From contig LRSR01001947.1 in assembly GCA_001579985.1 (NCBI GenBank), positions 1 through 28,961 of the forward strand: a stretch of DNA of 28,961 nucleotides, given 5' to 3'. This document shows, one piece after another, positions 1 to 8,380 of the stretch. The notes under the pieces were generated by a model. That model saw only the letters and a list, made by a program, of their open reading frames with translations. It was not told the DNA's origin and searched no databases. Within the stretch, counting starts at the first letter, position 1. Each line of letters starts with the position of its first letter. The position numbers were made by a program, and so were the translations under genes. Source of the stretch: Hypsibius dujardini. Its lineage: Eukaryota > Tardigrada > Eutardigrada > Parachela > Hypsibiidae.

Positions 1-117
1 GTGTCTGTGTCTGTGTCTGTGTCTGTGTCTGTGTCTGTGTCTGTGTCTGTGTCTGTGTCTGTGTCTGTGTCTGTGACTGTGATTGTGTCTGTGTCTGCGT
101 CTGCGTCTGCTTCTTAC
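1..117. repeat. (GTGTCT)n hexanucleotide microsatellite
   Basis: Uninterrupted GTGTCT units run from base 1 to about 70, then decay (GTGACT, GATTGTGTCT, GTCTGCGTCTGC) to about 117. The repeat lies just past the splice donor of the carboxypeptidase exon, so it falls in an intron of that minus-strand gene, where it reads AGACAC. Confidence 0.95.
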
Positions 118-144
118 CTTTGTCCTTAGGTATTACTGACTTAC

Positions 145-606
145 CTGTGCTTTTTGCTGAGCTTCTTGAATTTGTCCTGCTTTGATTAACGGTGTCAGAA
201 TCAGCAAATCGTCCACCGGGCAGTCAGTTGCAAACAAGTGATTGAACCCGTTCGGCTTCCAAGGTTTCCATGATTTTTCTGCGTTCGGAACCGCCTTCCG
301 TTTTGACGGGCCTGGGGACTCTTTCGCGGAAGACTGTTCTGCATTTCCTCCACCGGTCTGAAGAGAAGCATGACGGATGTGTTTCTTTGCCATCTTTCTA
401 GATCGCTGCAGATCCCAATCCGTGTTGCCTGCTTGCACTTCGGGATGCAAAATAACGTTCCGAAGCCCATTCATCAGGAGGTCGCTTTCCGAGACAGTGC
501 CTGAATCTTCATCGTTTTCGGGACGCCGAGACCTCAAGGCACAGCTAGATCCAGCAAGCAGCAGGACACCTGCGGTGAAGCAAAGAATGCCAAATAGAGG
601 CGCCAT
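145..606 (-). CDS. CPVL-like serine carboxypeptidase (peptidase S10), first coding exon, partial
   Basis: The start is the ATG at 606-604 because it opens a typical signal peptide: MAPLFG, a hydrophobic core ILCFTAGVLLLAGSS, then a small-residue cleavage site near C-A. About 105 polar residues follow with basic clusters, which is longer than the N-terminus of human CPVL. The end of the exon reads DDLLILTPLIKAGQIQEAQ, which resembles the PLFLTPYIEAGKIQKGREL segment at the start of mature CPVL or vitellogenic carboxypeptidases. The coding part is 154 codons and stops in phase 0 at a perfect donor, CAG then GTAAGT (144-139). The catalytic Ser-Asp-His exons would lie left of the window. An in-frame ATG at 768 exists, but it precedes a good TATA box and would bury the signal peptide. 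S10 enzymes act in the endolysosome or are secreted. The family call rests on one short motif. Confidence 0.6.
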
Positions 607-653
607 ACTGATGAAACAAATGGTCTGGATTATAATTCCGTTTGCAAGACATA

Positions 654-661
654 TATTTATA
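654..661 (-). promoter_or_regulatory. Candidate TATA box of the carboxypeptidase gene
   Basis: The minus strand reads TATAAATA, 48 bases upstream of the chosen ATG at 606. A start site 25-30 bases further on would give a 5' leader of about 20 bases. No initiator motif was identified. Confidence 0.4.
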
Positions 662-865
662 TGCTTCAAGAAAGAGGGACTGTCGGTGGAGCCATGTGGT
701 AGTAGGCATGTGGGGCTTGAGCTTTGACGCGGAGACCTGGCGTCGACCGTACGTCTGCTTGTCGCCATATCTCCCTAATCGCAAAGTTCGAAAAGATGCG
801 TTTGAAGTAAATCATGCGGTGGTGGCGCATCATTAGCGACCCTTCACAGCCACATTGTAAGAATC

Positions 866-951
866 TGGTTTGTTTGATCGTCTGTCTATCTATCTGTCTC
901 TGTCTGTTTATCTGTCTGTTTGTCTAGCTGCCTGTATATATATATATGTTG

Positions 952-996
<45 letters not shown>

Positions 997-1140
997 ACTG
1001 TCTTTCTTTTCCTTGTCTGTCTGTGTGCCTGCCCTCCTGCCTGTCTGTTCCTTTGTCTGTCTTTGTCTATCTTCCTGTCTGTATGCGCGTTTGTCTGTCT
1101 ATCTGTCTAGTTACGTCATTTTATCTGTCTGTCTTCATGT
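866..1140. repeat. Imperfect (CTGT)n tetranucleotide repeat
   Basis: The plus strand is dominated by TGTC/CTGT units with interruptions such as TATATATATATG and CTTTTCCTTG. The repeat has no stop in two frames and so creates spurious Cys-Leu-Ser-Val peptides. Confidence 0.9.
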
Positions 1141-1767
1141 TTACCCTCTTTCTGCCCGCACATTCATTATCTTTCATTTCTGCTTTGACTTCTCAGAATC
1201 CCTTCAAGCGGGCACGTGGAATCGATCGACAATCACCTCTTCTCCCCAATCGAAAACATTTAACGCTTCGACGACTTCATTGATCACAACAGCCTGCTGA
1301 CTCCCGGCAGCACGCATCTCGTTGACAGTTGTCTGACTATCCTGACGTCACGCTTACTACCACAGGGCAGTTCTCCACCCTCGGCGACAAGCCTTCTAAG
1401 CGCACAGACACTCAAATTTTAATATCTTTTAAGGATATAAAAACTATAACTAAAAAATCACTTAACTAAACCTAAATTTGTAAACTAAAATTAAAAGATT
1501 AATAACTTGGAATTTTAATTTAAATTTCTAGGTTAATTTTGCCTTACCTAGGTCTGCTGGAGTTTATCTACATCGGGTCGACCAAGGGTTTCGGCCATTT
1601 CTGATCTGACACGAGACATTTACTCCTCCTTCCCGCCTGAAAATCGCGGGAATTTTTTATTATTATTTTAAATTGTTGAATTATACACGGGAAAATATTT
1701 TTTTGCCACTCTAGATAAGTTCAGTTCAATTCAAATCAACAACAACGACATGCCTGCCTGGGCTGGA

Positions 1768-1822
1768 GTTGGAACGGAATGGAACTGGAATGGAACTGGA
1801 ATGGAACTGGAATGGAAAGGGA
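1768..1822. repeat. 12-bp tandem repeat GGAATGGAACTG
   Basis: About four copies of GGAATGGAACTG follow one another, ending in GGAATGGAAAGG. They lie roughly 170 bases upstream of the DNLZ start codon. Confidence 0.85.
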
Positions 1823-1990
1823 CGCGACGCGAGATTGGAATCTTGATTGATTTAAATCAGTGCGTGCGTAAGCGCCACAAGACTACAGAGCACCGGAGTT
1901 ATAATCAATCAATCAATCATCAAGTTTTTCTATTAAGATTTTGCTGGATTTGAGATGAGTGATTTATTTCCTTGATTTTAATCTCCGAGA

Positions 1991-3420
1991 ATGTTTCGCT
2001 CTGCTTTGTCTCGAGTTACTCCCCTTCTGCGACATCCTCCTCCATCCCTTCCGTCACTTAAATTTAACCTTCACACTTCGAGAATCCCATCGCATCGCTT
2101 CTCAACGGCTGTGATCCGGTTGAAGGAAGTTCCGGCTGTAGAACCGTTGGGAAGTCCGTTGACGAAATTTCAATCCAAAATCGCCATCGGTTTCACCTGC
2201 AAACCCTGCGGTCAGCGGACCCAACGTTTGATTTCCCGGTCGTCCTACACGAAGGGTGTGGTCTTGATTCGTTGTGCCGGTTGTAAGAACATCCATCTCA
2301 TCGCGGATCATCTCGGATGGTATAAGCATCTGACCGGGGAGAATAAGTGAGTTTAAGCATTAAATGTAGCCGTTGATTGATGCATTCGACTGCATTTTGG
2401 TGATTCCAACTTTGTTTGATATGCACGGGGTTGATTGGTCACTTGATTGAATCGATGAAATATTCCATTTTAAGAATGCATCCTATGCGTTGATTGGTCA
2501 CTTATGAAGGTTTGATCTGATCATTTTGTTTCAATTGTTCCATTTCTAATATTTGACTAAATTTATCGATTTGCAAATAGTCCTGTTTAGATGTAGTTAA
2601 AAGATATTTTAAGTGGTTCAAACAGCGGCTTTTGATTTTAAATATAAACCCATAAAATAGAACTCAATATTGAGAATCGTATTTTTATTTAAATTACTAA
2701 ATTGACTTGAAATAATACAGTAATCTTTATTTAAAATCCTATTTTATATGCCAAAAGTGTGACTTCTCTTTTAAATTAAGGCTTTTTTTGTTTAAATATA
2801 AACTTTGCAGGTAGATTTCAATATATAATTATGTTATAGTTAAATTCAAACACTTAAACGAACAATAAATTCAATTTTATTTATTAAACAGCACTGTTTT
2901 CAAACTGAGAGAGAATACGATTTCTAGTTTGTCTTGTAAGCGTTGATTGATCGATTGAGTGCGATGTTTTGTTTGTGTTTCAAGCGGTTGATTGATCACT
3001 TGAGTGCGATGTTTTGTTCGGGTTTCAAGCGGTTGATTGATCACTTGAGTGCGATGTTTTGTTTGTGTTTCAAGCGGTTGATTGATCACTTGAGTGCGAT
3101 GTTTTGTTTGGGTTTCAAGCGGTTGATTGATCGATTGAGTGCGATCTGTTGTTTGTGTTTCAACCGGTTGATTGATCACTTGACTTGATTGAGCAGTACT
3201 TTCTTTATTTTTCGTTTCTTCTGCTTCATTCAGTGTGATATGATTTTTCTGCAGAACAATAGAACAGATACTGGCAGAAAAGGGTGAATCCGTGAGAAAA
3301 GCTCTGGACGCGGACGAGATCTTCGAAATCGGAGATTTCCCCGCAGACACCGCGACGAATTCCAATGATGTCGCAGACGGAGAGCAAAATCGCGATGCCG
3401 AAAAGGGCAACCATGTCTGA
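1991..3420 (+). CDS. DNLZ: DNLZ / Zim17 (Tim15, Hep1) mitochondrial DNL-type zinc finger protein, two exons
   Basis: Exons are 1991-2346 and 3255-3420. Exon 1 ends AATAA before a GTGAGT donor; the acceptor is TTTTTCTGCAG ending at 3254. Phase 2 joins exactly and gives 173 residues. The first 45 residues are rich in Arg, Ser and Leu without acidic residues, as in a mitochondrial presequence. The zinc site is two CxxC pairs, C70/C73 and C95/C98, with the family's conserved block between and after them (KGVVLIRCAGCKNIHLIADHLGWY region). Exon 2 continues KTIEQILAEKGESV, matching the RNIEEILTARGE tail of human DNLZ, which is why the TGA at 2348 that follows the unspliced exon is not taken as the end. 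The protein keeps mitochondrial Hsp70 soluble in the matrix. The stop overlaps the next gene. Confidence 0.9.
2347..3254 (+). other. DNLZ intron 1 (908 bp)
   Basis: The intron is AT-rich in its middle and carries a 45-bp minisatellite near its 3' end (2941-3185). Two single sequences near its 5' end (2429 and 2487) begin GTTGATTGGTCACTT and resemble the minisatellite unit. It could also house a promoter for the downstream FKBPL-like gene; no core element was recognised. Confidence 0.75.
2941..3185. repeat. 45-bp minisatellite, about 5.4 copies
   Basis: Units begin at 2941, 2986, 3031, 3076, 3121 and (partial) 3166, each starting (G/C)GTTGATTGATC. The spacing is exactly 45 bp. The unit carries no stop in one frame on each strand, which produces repetitive ORFs on both strands. 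Confidence 0.95.
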
Positions 3421-4277
3421 GGAACCGGTTTGGGAGCTGGCGTCGGATAAGACGTTTAAGAAACGTCTCATCAATCGGGGCACGGGATTGAGTTGTCCGC
3501 GCGACGGAAGTGTCTGTAAAATAAGAATTCAGGCACTGGGCGAAACCTTTCCGGAGACGCTACTAAGCCGCTCTATTAACCTCGGAAATAAGTTGAAGGA
3601 GTTTCAAGAAATCGTTATCGGTTAGTATTCTTCGTTTCAAAAGTAATACTCATTTTTAAATATTTATCTAATTTAATTTTTTATGATTATTTAATTTAAG
3701 GTAAAATTTGAAAGGTTTAATACTTAATTATTTTATCATTTTTACTTTTTTAAATTAAATTAAATTTTTAATTTATGTATTTTAATTTGTGCATTAATTT
3801 AATTTTTAATTTAATTTTTAATCGGACATTGCTTGTGTTGTTTTAGGTGAGAATGACACGGAACTGGACCATATGCTGGACAAGATCCTCGAACACATGA
3901 GACTACGAGAGACGTCTGATTTCCGCTTTCAAATTAATCGTCACGAGCGCATCTCTCTAGCCCGGGAGAAGGAGGTGCCGGAATTCCTCACGATGGAGAT
4001 TCGAATCGAATTGCTGTCTTTTACGGAGGTGCCGGAGGTGTGGGAGCTCAATCCGGCACAGTTGGTGGACGCTGGCCAACATCACAAAGACAAAGGCGTG
4101 GAGTGGTTTAACAGTGGCAACTATGTCTATGCGCTCAGGAGATTCACGAAAGCTGTTCGCTGTTTGATCGTCATCGACAAGGAGATGTTGGAGAAGCTAG
4201 CCAAAGGTAAGAGCGCATCGTTTGTCTGTCTACCTGCCTGCTCGTCTGCCTGCCTGCCTGCCTGCCCGTCTGCCCGT

Positions 4278-4314
<37 letters not shown>

Positions 4315-4749
4315 TGTCTGTCTGCGTGTCTGTGCGTCTGTTTGTGTGTCTGTATATGTGTGTGTGTGTGTCTGTGTATGTGGCTGCGTGTCTGTTTGTC
4401 TGTTTGTCTGTCTGTCTGCGTGTCTATCTAGGTACTTTGGGGAACATGTTGTTTATTTTCAGAAAATGCGGATGCTGCCGTGCTATTCCGGGAGTATTGC
4501 ACACTGCTAGCCAATGTCTACACCAACATCGCCGCTGTCCAGTTGAAAGTGCCCAACTACGTCTCCGTGATTGACATCTGCACCAAGGCACTGGCGTACC
4601 AATCGAACAACGTGAAAGCGCTGTACCGTCGCGGGGTGGCGTACGCACGCTCCGGACAAAACCATCTGGCGAGGACGGATCTGGAAGATGCTTTGAAGCT
4701 CGCTCCACATGACCCGGTTGTGCAGAACGAACTCAGATTACTCAAATAA
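3365..4749 (+). CDS. FKBPL-like protein: degenerate FKBP-type domain plus three TPRs, three exons
   Basis: Exons are 3365-3620, 3847-4206 and 4463-4749. The donors are G/GTTAGT and G/GTAAGA and the acceptors TTTTAG and TTTTCAG, all phase 1, giving 300 residues from the ATG at 3365. Further in-frame ATGs lie at 3395 and 3413. Residues about 20-148 match an FKBP-type fold (KKRLINRGTGLSCPRDGS) without the usual catalytic aromatic set. Residues about 160-295 are three TPRs. Positions expected for an EEVD clamp are present: K and N in DKGVEWFNSGNY, N in ANVYTNIAAVQ, K and R in VKALYRRGVAY. This layout matches FKBPL (WISp39), an Hsp90 co-chaperone, more than the canonical FKBP4/5, which have two FKBP domains. 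It is probably cytosolic and without isomerase activity. Its 5' end overlaps the DNLZ coding exon. Confidence 0.85.
4226..4430. repeat. CTGC/CTGT repeat in FKBPL-like intron 2
   Basis: The run starts as CTGCCTGC, grades into CTGTCTGT and then TGTGTGTC. It fills most of the 256-bp intron (4207-4462) and ends about 30 bases before the acceptor. Confidence 0.9.
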
Positions 4750-5720
4750 CGCTTAATTGATCAACTTGTTTGCAGTCACCCTGTTTCGATCACTGACAAG
4801 AATTCCTTCCAAAATATTCCTAGTAAATTTTGCCTTGCTCGATTTGATGAATTTCGTTTCGGAGAAAGCCTGGATCCGTAGACCCCCAGTGCGGTCAGTT
4901 GTAATGGGTATCAAACAGAACGACAAACTGCCTTGCAGATTGAAGCACAATGAGATAAACAGACCGAAGGGTTTGCAGGCAGTGAGACAAACAAGCAAAC
5001 AGTGAGACAGACAGACAGACAGGCAAACAGACTGAGACAACGACGACAGACGGAGCGAGAGACACAAATGGATAGGCAGGCAGACAGGCACGCAGACAGA
5101 CAGGTAGATGAATACAAACCGACAAGCTCTCAGACAGACAGACAGGCATAATTATAGACAAAAAAACAGGCATACCTTCAGACAGACAGAAAGACAGATA
5201 AAAAAACATTCAGATAAATAGACAGACAGGCAGGCATATACAAATCGACAGGCTCTCAGACAAACATTTATGCAGAAGTGTAGACAAACATACAGGTAGG
5301 CAGACAGACAAACAAACAGACAGACCTGTACCGTTGATAAACAGACAGGAAGCGTGGGATACAGTGTTTTTTTTTGTTCGTCTGCTGGATGTTTGACTGC
5401 TGTACGTGAACATTTCGCCCAGCATGAGTGCTCCAAAGAAATCTTGAAAACCACTGATACTGCAAAAACCTCCATTTTACTTTACTTAGCAAACGTGTTT
5501 ACATGTGGAACCTTTCCTGAAAGGTTTCACAACTGAATGCCGAAATGAGTACAGTCACTTAAATCTCTAAATACGGTACAGGACACTTCTGCGCAGTATA
5601 AAAAATACCTGAATTCAAAAAAATAAGACGCTAGAGCCAGTAAAATTCGGTGGTTTGTCGTTCTTTTTTCACTCATTCTTCAGCGAACCTAATTAAGGCC
5701 GGACTGTACCGTGTTTGGTT
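4750..5720. other. Intergenic region FKBPL-like to FUT8-like
   Basis: The region contains the FKBPL 3' flank, a long GACA-type repeat (4980-5345) and about 370 bases of non-repetitive sequence before the FUT8-like start. No AATAAA is evident directly after the FKBPL stop. No additional gene was supported. Confidence 0.6.
4980..5345. repeat. Imperfect (GACA)n repeat
   Basis: CAGACAGACAG-type units with longer quasi-periodic pieces (AGGCATA, CGACAGGCTCTCAGACA) run for about 365 bp. This is the reverse-complement orientation of the CTGT repeats at 866 and 4226. Confidence 0.9.
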
Positions 5721-6289
5721 ATGACATCCGTTATTATGAAGCAGAAATATTCTTTGTTTGTTATGGGCGTGTTCATCGCCCAATTTTGCGGTTTTATTCT
5801 GCTGCTCATCTCCACACTTCAATTACACGCGTGTTCTACTACGCAAGGAGCCCGTGAGTGCCAGCTATTTATCAATTTTGAATCCTATACCCGAAAAATG
5901 TTCTGTAAGTATTATTATATGCCATTTGTTCGTTTCTGCTCTCAGACGAAAAAATTATTGTGCAACCTAATTCGGTCCGACCAAAACGACCGCCGCTAAC
6001 AAAAAACATTGCATCAGCAGTTAAATACCGGACCGGGCTTCCGACATCGCATGGGGAGATGCTCCAAGTCCCTACTTGGGAGAGGAATCCGGCAAGGCTA
6101 ATTTACCCGGGCCCGCCCGAGGGTTACGGTGACTTTTCCTGCCATCCACGGATACATCGTCGAAAAACGAGGAAGCAAGTTAAACACTTGTTCCATTTGT
6201 TTTTCGAAGACAGCGAGGTATGCTAAGTTATTATTAGCAGGTACTCAAGAGTCTAGCTGATTAAACGACAGACAGACACAAACAGACAA

Positions 6290-6328
<39 letters not shown>

Positions 6329-8088
6329 TTTCAGTCACTAGAACAAAAATGTGCCCCAATTACTGAGAAGCGTTTGTATTGTAATAATAGCATTCCAGCG
6401 CTCATGAAAAATTAAAATGAGCCAACTCTCTTTAGGTCGTCGAGTTCCGACGCGCTTACGCTGCACACTTCTCAAGTCGACTCCGAGGAAGTCCCACATT
6501 TGGTTACGTCCTTCAAGGCAAAACCGGTTTCGGGTCCGTCATCAACAACGCTCTCCACGCTTACGCGGTCGGCAATCGACCGGAAGTCGATCGAATCTTC
6601 CAAATGTTCCAGATCGGTTGGCGGTACACGAAACTCGCTGACCTCTTCGAAGATTTCGCTAAGGACACGCCCCACTCACTATTCCCGCAACTGTTTAACA
6701 AAGCGACGAAATCGCATTCCTCAATAAATCGGAGGACTTCAAGCTTCTCTTCAGAAATCCCACCACGTCCGTTGACGTCGTTATTAAGGGAGCTAACGAC
6801 TTGGCTGTTCGCTACCAACATACGATTCAGTCCAATTTCCTGCATCTCATGGTGAATATTATTTTCAAGCAGGAAGGGATTCCGAAAATGTTCCAGACAA
6901 AGTCGGAAATGGCTCGAGCGATGTGGAACCCAAAACGAAGACTAAAAAATGTCCTGCAAAAATTATGGCGTGCCTTGATGTCGCCGTGGGGGGGAATTCA
7001 TTGCGATCCACATCCGACGAGGATCGAGACAAGATTTCAGCCAGAGAAATCAAGAACATCGAGGTGGCGGATTATTATGAGAAGTTGCTAGAAGTTTGTG
7101 CGGCTCGTGACACGCCCTGTCCGAAGAAAATAATCCTCATGTATGACGACAGAGAGGCCTTGATTGCCATAAAAAATTTGGCTGGAACAACGTTCGAGGT
7201 GGGCAATTTTTGAAGAAAAACGATTGGTATCAAGTCATTTTACAAATTAATAATTTATTAATTTATTTATAGAATTTATTTTATTTATATATTTTTCTTG
7301 CTCGACGGTTAGTTACGTTCTTGCGTATATTCACAAAATACTTATAAATGTTTCTAGCATTTGCAATATTTGTACTGGGTTGTAAATATGTTGTAAAAAT
7401 GTTTGTAGTACTTGAAATATTTGTATTTTTTTTTGTAAATATTTATGAATATTTGCACGTACTTTAACAATGTGAACCGTAGCTAACCAAACTGACTATT
7501 TACGACAAAATGCAATTAGGAAAAAAGAAACAGCTTTGAAGGTTGCAATATTTCGAGAAGCTGCTGGACGTTTTACGGTGACTCAGATTTCAGTCAAAGA
7601 AACTAAGGTCAACGAATTGGCGGATTATTGTGAGAAGTTGCTTATTACAATTTTTTTTTGTATAAATTTAAGTTTCAGATAATATGCAAGTATTACGCAA
7701 CTGTGAACTGTTGACTATGGAAAATAATTCGCACTTGATATAATTATTCTTAATATTCGAGCTTTTGAATTTTACTTGACAAAAACATGTTTCACTATTT
7801 TAGGCTGTGGATCTGTCTGAATTGCTTTTCGAAGTCGGGGAACGAGTGGAACGGTTCGTCTCGCCTTTAAGTGAATTCCAACTGCACGAGCTGCTGCCGG
7901 GGAATTTCAGTGACAGATTATGGAAAGTGCACTCAAAGGAGCTGGTCATTTCGATAACGTTGCTATCCATGGCGGAGCATGTGATTTGTACCTTCTCTTC
8001 AAATGTTTGTCGGTTAGCAGCGTTGCTTCGCGGTGATTATTCCGACAAATCGATGCATAGTTTAGATGAGAAATGGCATCCCTTATGA
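5721..8088 (+). CDS. FUT8-like alpha-1,6-fucosyltransferase (GT23), divergent, four exons, two frame breaks
   Basis: Exons are 5721-5904, 5946-6217, 6436-7198 and 7804-8088, with GTAAGT, GTATGC and GTGGGC donors and pyrimidine-rich acceptors; phases agree. The N-terminus is a type II signal anchor (hydrophobic stretch SLFVMGVFIAQFCGFILLL). Exon 3 holds a GFGSVINNALHAY...GWRY region like FUT8 GCGYGCQLHH...GWRY, and YDDREAL like the LATDDPSL donor-site segment. Exon 4 gives ISITLLSMAEHVICTFSSNVCRLA then HSLDE, very close to FUT8 [24 protein letters not shown] and HSLDD. The protein would be about 501 residues, against 575 for human FUT8, and ends where FUT8's SH3 domain would begin. Within exon 3 the conserved frame shifts twice (near 6702 and near 6875), each consistent with one missing base. 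The HVRRTDK motif is not found. It may be a Golgi pseudoenzyme, a young pseudogene, or a gene with two base-call errors. Confidence 0.75.
6266..6328. repeat. (GACA)n repeat in FUT8-like intron 2
   Basis: Perfect GACA units with a few ACAAACAA interruptions lie in the 218-bp intron 6218-6435. Confidence 0.95.
7585..7642 (+). pseudogene. Duplicated fragment of FUT8-like exon 3 inside intron 3
   Basis: The 58 bases here align without gaps to 7032-7089 in exon 3, including the identical block TGGCGGATTATT and the end TGAGAAGTTGCT. About ten positions differ. The peptide would read ISVKETKVNELADYCEKLL against ISAREIKNIEVADYYEKLL in the functional exon. No splice sites flank it, so it is a decayed partial exon duplication. 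Confidence 0.8.
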
Positions 8089-8380
8089 ATATTACATTAA
8101 TGGGAGGTCGTAAAAAGTGATTACGGATTCTTTCGATTATCAAAATAATCCACTGAAAGCAATTTGTCGTGCCTGAATTAAACACAAGGCGTGTCTGAGT
8201 TTCATCCGAACTGATCAACTTTTAAACTTTTTCAGAAATGAAATATCGACTCGGTAAACAATTTAACAATCCGTAATTTTGTTGCACCGTATGATCTTCC
8301 GTAAAACCATCCGCTCTGTTGATGCTCGTCGTGGTTCTGATTCAGAAACTAATCCGCTTCCGAATTGGCGATATTCCATT
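8089..8380. other. Convergent 3' ends of FUT8-like (+) and polyamine oxidase (-)
   Basis: The two stop codons are 292 bases apart. No gene, repeat or clear AATAAA signal was seen on either strand. Confidence 0.5.

Larger units (their letters stand above)
769..1990. other. Intergenic region between carboxypeptidase (-) and DNLZ (+)
   Basis: The stretch holds an imperfect CTGT repeat (866-1140), an AT-rich part at 1410-1530, a 12-bp tandem repeat (1768-1822) and short TCAA/TTGA runs near 1900. The two flanking genes diverge, so both promoters should be here. No convincing core promoter for DNLZ was seen and no further gene is supported. Confidence 0.6.

Noticed and set aside
870-1283. Cys-Leu-Ser-Val rich open frames
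   Set aside because: They are translations of the CTGT microsatellite; no start context, no homology, and the same happens in the repeats at 4226 and 4980.
2345-2350. In-frame TGA directly after DNLZ exon 1, which would give a single-exon 119-residue protein
   Set aside because: The stop lies across a GTGAGT donor, and the spliced continuation KTIEQILAEKGE matches the conserved DNLZ tail.
2877-3410. 177-codon antisense frame with HRTQVINQPLETQTK repeats
   Set aside because: It is the reverse reading of the 45-bp minisatellite running into antisense DNLZ exon 2; no splice sites or independent coding evidence.
6851-6871. A 21-bp mini-intron (GTGAAT..GCAG) to explain the second FUT8-like frame shift
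   Set aside because: It is far below any plausible intron length and its 21-bp size would not change the frame.
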